DNA from: Flavobacteriales bacterium
GTDB lineage: Bacteria; Bacteroidota; Bacteroidia; Flavobacteriales; CAJXXR01
Reading direction: 5' to 3'
Assembly (NCBI GenBank): GCA_025210805.1
Contig: JAOAQX010000026.1
Span: 33,891-97,890, forward strand
Length of the DNA stretch: 64,000 nt
The notes under the pieces are model-generated. The model did no database searches. It was given only the letters and a program-made list of their open reading frames with translations, and was not told where the DNA came from. This document shows, piece after piece, positions 8,643-16,402 of the stretch. The stretch's first letter is position 1, and each line of letters opens with the position of its first letter. The position numbers were made by a program, and so were the translations under genes.

Positions 8643-9806
8643 TTAACCCACTACAGGATGTCTTTCAAAAGGAATGTTTTCATCTATCATATACCGATAA
8701 GTGATCAGTTTTCTGTGTACATTAGTATCCAGGCGTTCTACAATTTTTAACATTTTGGGATTAAAATCACCTATCCAGTTTAAAGTAGTTTCTTCATAAG
8801 AAACTCGATGCTTAACATGATCAGAAAACCACTTCACCATCACTCCTTCAATTCCCTGTCCTTGAAATTCTTTTACTACTCCAAAAATTAGTCCAATCAT
8901 TATTTTTGGTTTTTTGGTCATTTTATAATACATGAACTTCAATTTTCCAATCAAATTTAATTTAGAACCAACATGTCTAAATATTTCATTGAGCTCAGGG
9001 ATATTTATATAAAAAGCAATTGGTTTTCCTTCATTAAAAACAAAAACAATTATTTTTTTGTCCATAATAGGTTTCATGCTTTTTATCAACTTTAGTGCAA
9101 CTTCTGGTTTCATTGCTTTAAAATTCTTAAAAGAACCTCCCCATGCACTATTATAAATAGTAACAAAATAGGAAGCAATTTCTTTTATACTCATCCCTTC
9201 GGCTGTTTTTACTTCGAGCTTTCCAGATCGCATGGCTAGATTGTATTTTCGTACAAAAATTTCTTGAGCAGGAACATCAAGACTTCTGTGAAACACAAAT
9301 TGCTCAAAATAATTTTGAAAACCATAATTTTCAATCAGCTTTTGGTAATAAGGCAAATTGTACCCTTGATTATAGCTTGGAATTGCTGTAAAATTCTCCA
9401 CTACACAACCCCAAAACTTATCTCTTTCTCCAAGGTTAATGGGACCATCAACTGCTTGAACACCCAATTTTTTTAAAAAATCTATAGCGGTATCAAATAA
9501 TACATTTGCCGCTTCTTGGTTATCAATGCATTCAAAAAAACCTATTCCGCCTACCTTTATTTTTTCGGCTTTATATGTTTTCTGGTTCAAAAAGGCGGCT
9601 ATTCTACCTAATGGTTGGTTATTATCATCAAACAAAACATAACGTTTACACCATTCTGCCTTATAAGCCTTATTTTTTTCTGTAAAAGTATTTTTTACTT
9701 CATTATCTAAAGGCTGAATCCAATTCTTATCTTTATGATAAATTTTTTTTGGAAGTTCATAAAAAGCTTTTTCTAACGCCGGAGCATCAACTTCGTGAAT
9801 ATGCAT
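8643..9806 (-). CDS. GNAT-like acyltransferase family protein
   Basis: A 387-residue soluble protein of a Bacteroidota family with GNAT-like acyl-CoA N-acyltransferase features: a beta-strand rich N-terminal half (YVLFDDNNQPLGRIAAFLN), a central segment with GVQAVDGPINLGERDKFWG, and a C-terminal part with FGVVKEFQGQGIEGVMVKWF that resembles the acetyl-CoA pyrophosphate loop (Q/RxxGxG/A). Substrate and product are unknown. It lies 40 bases before the exported protein gene and a consensus -7 element precedes it, so it is probably the first gene of the kynU-kmo operon. Confidence 0.7.
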   Translation of the reverse strand: MHIHEVDAPALEKAFYELPKKIYHKDKNWIQPLDNEVKNTFTEKNKAYKAEWCKRYVLFDDNNQPLGRIAAFLNQKTYKAEKIKVGGIGFFECIDNQEAANVLFDTAIDFLKKLGVQAVDGPINLGERDKFWGCVVENFTAIPSYNQGYNLPYYQKLIENYGFQNYFEQFVFHRSLDVPAQEIFVRKYNLAMRSGKLEVKTAEGMSIKEIASYFVTIYNSAWGGSFKNFKAMKPEVALKLIKSMKPIMDKKIIVFVFNEGKPIAFYINIPELNEIFRHVGSKLNLIGKLKFMYYKMTKKPKIMIGLIFGVVKEFQGQGIEGVMVKWFSDHVKHRVSYEETTLNWIGDFNPKMLKIVERLDTNVHRKLITYRYMIDENIPFERHPVVG

Positions 9807-9828
9807 GAGTTTGTTTTTTTAACAAAAA

Positions 9829-9836
9829 CAAAGGTA
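9829..9836 (-). promoter_or_regulatory. Putative -7 element for the kynurenine operon
   Basis: On the minus strand this reads TACCTTTG, an exact fit to TAnnTTTG, 22 bases before the start codon of the GNAT-like gene. A CAA (TTG on the minus strand) lies about 15 bases further upstream, shorter than the usual 19-21, so the -33 match is weak. Confidence 0.5.
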
Positions 9837-10056
9837 AGAATTTGATAAGACCAAATGAAATTAAGAAGAAGAGATATAGAAATCAACTAGATTACATAAC
9901 AATGTTCAGCTAAAAAAAAGCTGATTTGTAACTTTATTATATAAAGTGTGAAATAAGGTAATTTTTCTGGGAAATAGCCTAAAAAATATTTTAAACTATT
10001 GTCGATAAAAAATATTTATTCCCGAATTTTGCCTTGTAAATATATATAACATTCCT

Positions 10057-10101
10057 AATCGAAAGACGAATATCGCGCCATTTGTCTTTCGATTTTTTTT
10101 T
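10057..10101 (+). terminator. Strong hairpin plus T9 run with no gene upstream
   Basis: AATCGAAAGAC pairs perfectly with GTCTTTCGATT across a 16-base loop, and nine T residues follow on the plus strand. No plus-strand gene precedes it for more than 9 kb. It therefore either ends a short non-coding transcript starting between 9900 and 10050, or attenuates transcription into the small gene at 10179. Confidence 0.7.
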
Positions 10102-10117
10102 GTGATTTTATTTTTGA

Positions 10118-10132
10118 TGACACAAAATGTCA
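10118..10132. promoter_or_regulatory. Inverted repeat TGACA-N5-TGTCA
   Basis: The sequence TGACACAAAATGTCA is a perfect 5 bp inverted repeat. Its complement shares the 11-base core TGACATTTTGT with the palindrome upstream of htpG (53983-53995). It lies about 45 bases upstream of the small gene at 10179 and may be an operator. No regulator is identified. Confidence 0.4.
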
Positions 10133-10178
10133 CTCCTTATTCTGTACTTTGTTCTATTAACCTATGAACTAGACCAAA

Positions 10179-10481
10179 ATGAATACAGGAATTCAAAATG
10201 CCGAAAAAATACGGGACTTTTTTACAGGAACCAATGAAGATAACATGGTTCTACAAATGATTCCCTGTTTAAATAAAAAAATCTATTTAGCTTCTAAAAC
10301 AGAGATATCAGAAAAAAGCATAAATCTATACATCAGATCACTACTAGACTGCGATATTAAACTGAGTCGTTATATCCATAATAGAATTGTAGGAAAAGGT
10401 TCTGTTTCACAATATATATTTATAGGAAACAGCTTAGAAGAGCATGAAAATATTTTAGGAATGGTTATGCTTCCCCATTAG
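10179..10481 (+). CDS. Small hypothetical protein, 100 aa
   Basis: A 100-residue soluble protein with no signal peptide, membrane segment or motif I recognise. The composition is balanced (KIRDFF, MIPCLNKKIYLASK, SLLDCDIKLSRYIHNRI, a hydrophobic SQYIFIGNS strand and an acidic LEEHENI), consistent with a small mixed alpha/beta fold. It is isolated: divergent from the kynurenine operon and convergent with the zinc-ribbon gene. The 75-base upstream region carries an inverted repeat and a near-consensus -7 element, and a strong hairpin lies before that. The gene is probably real because of its length in AT-rich DNA and its tidy position between terminators, but its role is unknown. Confidence 0.6.
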   Translation: MNTGIQNAEKIRDFFTGTNEDNMVLQMIPCLNKKIYLASKTEISEKSINLYIRSLLDCDIKLSRYIHNRIVGKGSVSQYIFIGNSLEEHENILGMVMLPH

Positions 10482-10502
10482 TGTTTTTTTTTCAAATTAA
10501 GA

Positions 10503-11609
10503 CTAAGAACTTGCGATAATGATTCCGACAACAATAAGAATGAACACAACCGTAAAGAATATTTTCCAGAAAGAATAAGGTCTTTCACCATGAATAGTCC
10601 CGTTTTGTCCATTTACATAAAACGTATAATTCTTTCCCCCATAACGATAATTCGAAATATAAACTGGTAATAGGATTTGCTTGAAGGTTTCCTCAAAAAG
10701 TCTTTTATTTAATTGAGATATTCTTTGCGTATCACCTCCTATATCACCTCTTGCCCAATCATGAGCCAAAGAATCTGCAAATTCTTGTGCTTTTATATGC
10801 CCATCTTTTAAGGAGATCGTATATTTTTCTGTTACAAACCCCACTAAATAACTTCTGTCAAAGGGAACTAATGCTTGAAGATTCCAGTTTACAATTTTCT
10901 TTGGGAAAATCCTTTTCGCTTTTTGGGAAGCGTTCACTAAGGTATCGTCCACAAAACCTGTAAGGCTTCCACTTGCAGGATACCATCTTACTTTTTGCAC
11001 CTGTCTGGTTTCGTTTCTAGAATTACCATTTTCATCATTCACTGTGTATGTTTCTGTTTCATAGTAATATTCTCCTCTCTGCCCACTATATTCCACATAC
11101 ATTTGTGCATCAAAAGTCCAAAAAGGCGTATAAACTCCTTTAAGTTGATCTGTTTGCAAACTTGCTTTTTTGAATTTATTGGGAGCAAACCATCTAGATT
11201 TCGCCCAACTCTGAAAACGTAATTGAGCCTTTTTTTGGTCGATTTGAAAAGGTAAAATTGCTCCAGGAAGTATCCAATTTTCTTGATACTGATCTTTAAT
11301 ATCCAAAGGACTGGTACAGAAAACACAAGCGAGAGTTTTCATGTGTGATTCAATATGTTGCTCTGCTCCACACTCTTTGCATTTCACCATAGAAATTTCT
11401 TCCTGCTGATGCGAAGTCTCACCAAGTCTTTCTAGATGCTCGTATAAATCGAGTTCTTGAATTCCTTCATCTTTGGGATCTTCTTCTATTTGCTCTTGAT
11501 GACCACAATAGCCACACTTGAGATAAGTAGAGCCGGGTTGATAATGAAACTCGGCTCCACAGTTTTTGCAAGAATGTTTTTTATGACTTTCTTGTTCGTT
11601 TTTTTGCAT
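10503..11609 (-). CDS. Double zinc-ribbon membrane-anchored protein, YdjG-like
   Basis: The 368-residue protein has two TFIIB/rubredoxin-like zinc ribbons near the N terminus (Cys14/17 with Cys32/35, and Cys77/80 with Cys95/98), a central beta-rich domain (about residues 115-330) containing GVYTPFWTFDAQMYVEYSG, and a single C-terminal transmembrane helix (about residues 345-366). This order matches Bacillus YdjG-type proteins. The gene follows the SPFH gene by 19 bases on the same strand, as ydjG and ydjI lie together in Bacillus. In that system the pair positions the phage-shock protein PspA at a stressed membrane. Here a role in membrane stress is inferred from the pairing; no PspA gene is adjacent. 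Confidence 0.75.
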   Translation of the reverse strand: MQKNEQESHKKHSCKNCGAEFHYQPGSTYLKCGYCGHQEQIEEDPKDEGIQELDLYEHLERLGETSHQQEEISMVKCKECGAEQHIESHMKTLACVFCTSPLDIKDQYQENWILPGAILPFQIDQKKAQLRFQSWAKSRWFAPNKFKKASLQTDQLKGVYTPFWTFDAQMYVEYSGQRGEYYYETETYTVNDENGNSRNETRQVQKVRWYPASGSLTGFVDDTLVNASQKAKRIFPKKIVNWNLQALVPFDRSYLVGFVTEKYTISLKDGHIKAQEFADSLAHDWARGDIGGDTQRISQLNKRLFEETFKQILLPVYISNYRYGGKNYTFYVNGQNGTIHGERPYSFWKIFFTVVFILIVVGIIIASS

Positions 11610-11628
11610 TTTTTAGATGAACTAAGGT

Positions 11629-12765
11629 TTATGACATTGGAGGAAGAGGAGGCGGTGTCAATCCGTTAACTTTTTGGTATTCTTCAAGAGTATTGAATGC
11701 TGCCCAATTTGCCATTCCCATTTTCCAAACCAAAGTATCACCAGAAATTGTTTTTTGTTTAAATAGATCTATTAATCTCTGAAGATTTATAGGACCTATT
11801 TGTGCTCCATTTTCTGCATAAAAATATTGAGTTTCTTGTGGCAATGGCGGAGGTGCGGCGTTCCCCACAGTTTGGTTGTTTTGTTGAGTATTTTGATTTT
11901 GTTGAGCGAATGCATTCCCAAATTGGTTTGCCATCGCAAATCCCATTCCCATACCCATTCCAGCTCCTGCAGTACCACTTTCATTGGCTGCTGCAATTTC
12001 CATAGCTTTTGCAGATTTGAATTTCATGAGTTTATCCATATCCACTTTGTCTAAACGACTGTACTCAAAAATTTCTTTTTTGAGTTCTTCTGGCATAGAC
12101 ACATTTTCTACAAAGAATTTTTCTACAGAAAGCCCTACAGATTTGAATTCCGCCTGCAAAATATCTTGACAAAGTTCTGAAAGTTCATTGGAGTTCGCGG
12201 CATAGAGTTCTATGGGGATATTTGCTTCCCCTGTGGCATCTGTAAATCTTGTAGAAATCAAACTTTTTAGGTGTTCGCTAATTTCATAAGAAGAAAAATG
12301 TCCATCAGTACCCACAATTTCTTTGATAAATTTAGCGGCATCATCTATTTGGAAAGCATAGGTTCCAAAAGCCCTTATCTCCACAAGACCAAAGCGGTCA
12401 TCATTTAAAATTATAGGTGACTTTGTTCCCCATTTTTCGTTGGTAAATAATTTTGTTGATACAAAATAGATTTCAGCTTTAAAAGGAGAATTAAATCCAT
12501 ACTTCCATCCTTTTATTGTGGAAAGTACTGGAAGATTCTGTGTACTCAATGTATAAGTACCAGGAGTAAACACATCAGCCAATTGACCCTCTGAAACAAA
12601 AACGGCAGTTTGCCCTTCTCTAACAATTAGTTTTGCTCCATTTTTAATTTCGTTTTGATAACGCTCAAAGCGATGTGCGATGGTATCATTGCTGTTGTCA
12701 AGAAACTCAACAATGTCAATAAATTCGTTGCTTAATTTTTCTTTAATTTTATCAAATAGTCCCAT
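11629..12765 (-). CDS. SPFH domain protein with C-terminal GYF domain, YdjI-like
   Basis: A 378-residue protein. Residues about 40-235 form an SPFH (stomatin/flotillin-like, YdjI/virion-core-like) domain with REGQTAVFVSEGQLADVFTPGTYTL and a long helix in SVEKFFVENVSMPEELKKEIFEYSR. A Gly/Met/Gln/Asn-rich linker follows (about 252-300), then a GYF_2 domain (about 310-358: FYAENGAQIGPINLQRLIDLF ... DTLVWKMGMANW) expected to bind proline-rich peptides, and a Pro-rich tail (TPPPLPPMS). There is no transmembrane helix; SPFH proteins of this group attach to membranes and oligomerise. It precedes the zinc-ribbon gene in one operon. Role in membrane stress is inferred by analogy with Bacillus ydjGHI. 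Confidence 0.82.
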   Translation of the reverse strand: MGLFDKIKEKLSNEFIDIVEFLDNSNDTIAHRFERYQNEIKNGAKLIVREGQTAVFVSEGQLADVFTPGTYTLSTQNLPVLSTIKGWKYGFNSPFKAEIYFVSTKLFTNEKWGTKSPIILNDDRFGLVEIRAFGTYAFQIDDAAKFIKEIVGTDGHFSSYEISEHLKSLISTRFTDATGEANIPIELYAANSNELSELCQDILQAEFKSVGLSVEKFFVENVSMPEELKKEIFEYSRLDKVDMDKLMKFKSAKAMEIAAANESGTAGAGMGMGMGFAMANQFGNAFAQQNQNTQQNNQTVGNAAPPPLPQETQYFYAENGAQIGPINLQRLIDLFKQKTISGDTLVWKMGMANWAAFNTLEEYQKVNGLTPPPLPPMS

Positions 12766-12946
12766 AATATTTTGTTTTTATGATAATATGAAAACTTGAT
12801 TCTTTTTTTTTCTAAAATCAATTCGTTTTCATGGAGATAAATTTAAGAATTCCCTGTTGAACCTCAAAACAACTTTAAAGCTTACTCAATGTTTTTTTAA
12901 GTGATTTAACAGTTTTTATCTAAATAGTACAAGAATCAGCTCTCTA

Positions 12947-13465
12947 TCAAAAAGTATCAAACCAACTATTTGAAAGAACTTTTTCCAATAATTCTTTATC
13001 TGGGCAATCTTGTACTAATTGAGTAATTGTTTTGTGTAAAACAGGATGTGTCCAGTGTGGAGTGATCTCTAGCATTGGAATCAACACAAAGTTTCTATCA
13101 CTCATTCTTGGATGGGGAATTATGAGGTTTTTACTTTGAATAATTTGTTCTTCATAAGCAATGATGTCAAGATCTATTGGTCGATCCTCATATTCACCAA
13201 TTATTGTTCGTTTTCTACCAATCTTATTTTCAATACTTAATATTTCATTCAAAAATCTCTTAGGCTCAAACAAGGTCTCTATCCACAAACATCCATTATA
13301 ATAATCTGCTCCTGAATATCCCCAGCTCTTAGATTTATACAAAGAAGAAATGGACGAAACTTCGCCTAAATTTCTTAACTCATCAATAGCAAAAAGAATA
13401 TTCTTAATTCTAGATCCTTGGTTGCTACCAAAAGAAAGAAGGTATTTCAATTTTATTGGTGTCAA
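12947..13465 (-). CDS. folK: HPPK: 6-hydroxymethyl-7,8-dihydropterin pyrophosphokinase
   Basis: Transfers pyrophosphate from ATP to 6-hydroxymethyl-7,8-dihydropterin in folate synthesis. The 172-residue protein has the HPPK features in order: FGSNQGSRIKNI near the N terminus, the ENKIGRKR loop, the signature EDRPIDLDIIAY around residue 105-115 with the two Mg-binding aspartates, and IPHPRMSDRNFVLIPMLEI. Length is normal for a monofunctional FolK. It is a single gene, 181 bases upstream of the SPFH gene on the same strand; that gap shows nothing recognisable. Confidence 0.95.
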   Translation of the reverse strand: MTPIKLKYLLSFGSNQGSRIKNILFAIDELRNLGEVSSISSLYKSKSWGYSGADYYNGCLWIETLFEPKRFLNEILSIENKIGRKRTIIGEYEDRPIDLDIIAYEEQIIQSKNLIIPHPRMSDRNFVLIPMLEITPHWTHPVLHKTITQLVQDCPDKELLEKVLSNSWFDTF

Positions 13466-13708
13466 ATAGTTTGATATAAAACAATAATTTATGTTGTTCT
13501 GCCTTTACAGAGCAGAAACAAATTTAAAGTAAAATGAATTAACAATTTCATAACTTTGAAAATTTCCTCTTTTTTGGATAGCGTTTTTATTGATATACCT
13601 ATACATTAAAAGCTTTTAGAACGTAAAAAATAATCTTATTTTGTTTTAACGAGCATTCTTACCCAATAATCGACAAAACTCGCAATGTTAACTTAATGTT
13701 AATATTAA

Positions 13709-13740
13709 TTTGGTTAAATGTAAATTTATTGTTAACTTTG
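13709..13740 (+). promoter_or_regulatory. Consensus Bacteroidota promoter (-33 / -7)
   Basis: TTTG at 13709-13712, 20 bases of spacer, and TAACTTTG at 13733-13740 fit the vegetative Bacteroidota promoter TTG-N19to21-TAnnTTTG exactly. It lies 28 bases before the start of the small secreted protein gene. The rest of the 303-base gap from 13466 is AT-rich with no other feature seen. Confidence 0.8.
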
Positions 13741-13768
13741 CCTTAGTATTAATTCAAAAACTAATGCC

Positions 13769-14131
13769 ATGAAAACTTTTATATACACTTTAATCATACT
13801 ATTATTTTCAGCTAATTCATTTGCTCAAGAAGTTACAAAAGATAGATACACCGTTAAGGAAACTCACATATTTGTAGAAAGAGTAAGCAAAAAAAATATC
13901 ATCCTTGAAAAAGGATCTTATCTTAAAAACGGAAAATTAGATGGAAAATGGGTTGCTTATCATACAGATGGAACCATAAAAAGTATTGCTGAATATCAGA
14001 ATGGAGAAAAAGTAGGAAACTGGCTTCACCATGACCAGTTTACAGGAAAAACATTCCAAGTATCTTATGATCAAAATATGGTCGCAAGCATCGTAGAAAC
14101 TGACAAGACGAGCTTGGTTATCGAGGACTAA
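13769..14131 (+). CDS. Secreted MORN/YwqK-like repeat protein
   Basis: A 120-residue protein with a clear signal peptide (ILLFSANSFAQ, cleavage around residue 20). The mature part has two or more MORN/YwqK-type strands: GSYLKNGKLDGKWVAYHTDG and GTIKSIAEYQNGEKVGNWLHHDQ, with a final GKTFQVSYD. YwqK-like repeats occur in some antitoxin-annotated proteins but in Bacteroidota are common in secreted proteins of unknown role; no toxin gene is adjacent. It is an independent unit with its own consensus promoter and a strong terminator. Confidence 0.8.
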   Translation: MKTFIYTLIILLFSANSFAQEVTKDRYTVKETHIFVERVSKKNIILEKGSYLKNGKLDGKWVAYHTDGTIKSIAEYQNGEKVGNWLHHDQFTGKTFQVSYDQNMVASIVETDKTSLVIED

Positions 14132-14156
14132 AAATTCTTTTTCAATTTGTTTGTTT

Positions 14157-14199
14157 AACCCCAAAAGGCTAATAATTGCTTTTTGGGGTATTTTTTTTT
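14157..14199 (+). terminator. Rho-independent terminator
   Basis: ACCCCAAAA pairs with TTTTGGGGT across a 14-base loop, followed by a run of nine T residues. It ends the small secreted protein gene. Confidence 0.85.
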
Positions 14200-14340
14200 A
14201 TAAAAAATAGGCACTATTTTCAATAAGAATAGAGGATTTAAAAAGAAGAAATTCAAACAATAAAATTTACAAAAAAAAGAAACAACCTAAGCATTCAACT
14301 AAAAAAAGCCTGTATCTTACCAATCTTAAAAACATTATCA

Positions 14341-14348
14341 TAAATTTG
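14341..14348 (+). promoter_or_regulatory. Putative -7 element of pyrH
   Basis: TAAATTTG fits TAnnTTTG exactly and lies 22 bases before the pyrH start codon. No TTG was found at the -33 position. Confidence 0.5.
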
Positions 14349-14370
14349 AAGCCGTAAAAAAAGAGAAAAG

Positions 14371-15081
14371 ATGAAATATCAAAGAGTCTTAATTAAGTTA
14401 AGCGGAGAATCCTTAATGGGAGAACAAAAATTTGGAATCCTTCCTGAAATGCTTACTCAATATGCCTTAGAAGTTAAATCAGCCGTAAAACATGGTGCTC
14501 AGGTTGCTGTAGTAATTGGAGGTGGTAATATTTTCAGAGGGCTTAATGCAAAAGGATCTGATATTCATCGAGTTCAAGGAGATCAAATGGGAATGTTGGC
14601 AACAGTAATTAATGCACTTGCCTTACAAAGTGCATTAGAAGCAAATGGTGTGGATACCCGAGTGATGACAGCCGTTAAAATGGATCAATTAGCAGAACCA
14701 TTTATCAGAAGAAAGGCAATAAGACATTTAGAAAAAGGACGTGTAGTAATCTTTGCTGGTGGAACAGGAAACCCGTTCTTTACCACAGATTCAGCAGCGG
14801 CACTAAGAGCTTCTGAAATAGAAGCCAATATCATTCTTAAAGGTACACGTGTGGATGGAATCTACAGCGCTGATCCAGAAAAAGACCCAACAGCAACTAA
14901 ATATGACCAAATATCTTTTGCTGATGTTTATGATAAAAACCTCAATATAATGGATATGACTGCCTTTACGATGTGTAAAGAAAATAATATTCCGATTGTC
15001 GTATTTGATATAAACAATAAAGGTAACTTATTGAACGTTCTTGAAGGTGAAAAAATTGGAACCTTAGTATCCAACCAATAA
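14371..15081 (+). CDS. pyrH: UMP kinase
   Basis: Cytosolic amino-acid-kinase-fold enzyme phosphorylating UMP to UDP, feeding RNA, DNA and nucleotide-sugar synthesis. The 236-residue protein shows [13 protein letters not shown] at the N terminus, the glycine-rich [36 protein letters not shown] in two halves around residue 130, and the C-terminal [12 protein letters not shown]. Length is typical. It heads a short unit with miaE (15 bases later) and a DUF4290 gene. Confidence 0.97.
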   Translation: MKYQRVLIKLSGESLMGEQKFGILPEMLTQYALEVKSAVKHGAQVAVVIGGGNIFRGLNAKGSDIHRVQGDQMGMLATVINALALQSALEANGVDTRVMTAVKMDQLAEPFIRRKAIRHLEKGRVVIFAGGTGNPFFTTDSAAALRASEIEANIILKGTRVDGIYSADPEKDPTATKYDQISFADVYDKNLNIMDMTAFTMCKENNIPIVVFDINNKGNLLNVLEGEKIGTLVSNQ

Positions 15082-15096
15082 GAAACCATTTACTCA

Positions 15097-15729
15097 ATGA
15101 CCAAAAAAATCAAGTATACCCAAGAGGAAATGCTGGATCCAGTAAAAATCTTGGGCTTAAAAATGTCTACTGACCCTAGGTGGGTCAACATCCAAGAGAA
15201 AAATCTTGCTGACATTTTGAATGATCATGCATTTGCAGAACAGAAAGCAACAAGTTCATGTATATCTTTGATTGTACGATACTGGGATAAACCAGATATT
15301 GTTGAAAAGGTAACTCCTGTTGTAGCCGAAGAATGGGCACATTTTAGGATGGTACTTAGGGAAATGGAAAAAAGAGGAATAGAACTGCAAAAACCACAAA
15401 ACGATAATTATGTTCATAAATTATTGAGTTTTTGTAGAAAAAACGTTCCTCTTGAGGTAAAAATGCTTGATCAACTACTGGTTTCAGCCATGATAGAAGC
15501 GCGTTCCTGTGAACGTTTTAGACTCTTGTCACTTTATTGTTCAGATACTGATTTAAGAGATTTTTATTATGACTTCATGGTTTCAGAAGCCGCTCATTAT
15601 ACCATGTTCATTAAACTAGCCGAGAACTATTTCTCTAGAGAAGAAGTAAGAGAAAGATGGAATGAATTCCTTGAATATGAAGCAAAATTCTTAGAGGAAT
15701 ATGTGGGAGAAGAAGGTAGAATACACTAA
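15097..15729 (+). CDS. miaE: tRNA-(ms2io6A)-hydroxylase MiaE
   Basis: Non-heme diiron, oxygen-dependent monooxygenase that hydroxylates the isopentenyl side chain of ms2i6A37 in tRNAs. The 210-residue protein is a ferritin-like four-helix bundle with the expected iron ligands: the first helix contains NDHAFAEQKA, the second EEWAHF (ExxH, about residue 84), the third EARSCERF, the fourth EAAHYTMF (ExxH, about residue 167). Neighbours pyrH upstream and a DUF4290 gene 8 bases downstream suggest co-transcription. The family assignment is strong; activity needs MiaA and MiaB, which lie elsewhere. Confidence 0.93.
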   Translation: MTKKIKYTQEEMLDPVKILGLKMSTDPRWVNIQEKNLADILNDHAFAEQKATSSCISLIVRYWDKPDIVEKVTPVVAEEWAHFRMVLREMEKRGIELQKPQNDNYVHKLLSFCRKNVPLEVKMLDQLLVSAMIEARSCERFRLLSLYCSDTDLRDFYYDFMVSEAAHYTMFIKLAENYFSREEVRERWNEFLEYEAKFLEEYVGEEGRIH

Positions 15730-15737
15730 AAATATTG

Positions 15738-16346
15738 ATGATGAAAATGGAAATGACCTATAACTCAGAACTTGAACCCCTTTTGATGCCAGAATATGGT
15801 CGAAATGTTCAAAAAATGGTGTCTTACTTATTAAAAATAGACAACCGTGAACTCAGAAATCAACAAGCTCAAAATGTTATCAGTGTAATGGGGAATTTAA
15901 ATCCTCATCTAAGAGATACTCCAGATTTTCAGCACAAACTTTGGGATCATTTATTTATCATGTCTGCATATCAATTAGATGTAGATTCGCCATACCCGAT
16001 TCCAAAACCAGAAGAACTTTCTCAAAAACCAGAGCCTCTACAATACCCAAAAGGGAAGATTCGCTATCGTCATTATGGAAGAAATATCCTTCAGATGATT
16101 GATTATGCCAAGACTATTGAGGATGAAGAAGAGCAACAAACTTATATTACAGCAGTCTGTAATGTAATGAAGAATAGTTATATTCTATGGAACAATAAGA
16201 TGATTGAGGATGAAGTAATCATTGCTCAATTTCAACAGCTTTCAGGAAACTATTTCGATATTTCATCAGAAATAAAACTCAAGAATATGTATGTGAAAAG
16301 AAAGAAGAATCACACACAGAACAGAAATCATAGAAAACGCTCTTAG
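15738..16346 (+). CDS. DUF4290 domain protein
   Basis: A 202-residue cytosolic protein of a Bacteroidota-specific family of unknown function. The conserved start MTYNSELEPLLMPEYGRN and the internal PKGKIRYRHYGRNILQMI mark the DUF4290 domain; the tail is lysine and arginine rich (VKRKKNHTQNRNHRKRS), which may contact nucleic acid. The TTG at 15735 opens the frame but ATG at 15738 or one of the next two ATGs is a likelier start. It follows miaE by 8 bases. No catalytic motif is visible. Confidence 0.85.
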   Translation: MMKMEMTYNSELEPLLMPEYGRNVQKMVSYLLKIDNRELRNQQAQNVISVMGNLNPHLRDTPDFQHKLWDHLFIMSAYQLDVDSPYPIPKPEELSQKPEPLQYPKGKIRYRHYGRNILQMIDYAKTIEDEEEQQTYITAVCNVMKNSYILWNNKMIEDEVIIAQFQQLSGNYFDISSEIKLKNMYVKRKKNHTQNRNHRKRS

Positions 16347-16385
16347 ATTTTTTCCATTTTAACTAGAAACTCTCAACTATATTAC

Positions 16386-16393
16386 TATTTTTG
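16386..16393 (+). promoter_or_regulatory. Possible -7 element of the polysaccharide operon
   Basis: TATTTTTG fits TAnnTTTG exactly and lies 9 bases before the ATG of the Wza-like gene, which would leave a very short leader. No TTG -33 element is evident. It is the only promoter-like element in the short gap before the long polysaccharide gene run. Confidence 0.4.
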
Positions 16394-16402
16394 TGTAATA
16401 AA

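Larger units (their letters stand above)
9837..10178. other. Intergenic region with sRNA-like hairpin and inverted repeat
   Basis: This stretch of more than 300 bases separates divergent genes. It is very AT-rich and has no credible ORF. It holds a perfect 11 bp terminator-like hairpin at 10057-10101, an inverted repeat at 10118-10132, and a near-consensus -7 element (TACTTTG, one base short of TAnnTTTG) around 10145-10151 just before the small gene at 10179. Confidence 0.6.

Noticed and set aside
11796..12054. Several short ORFs in the Gly/Met/Gln-rich part of the SPFH gene
   Set aside because: They are caused by the low-complexity linker of the SPFH protein read in other frames.
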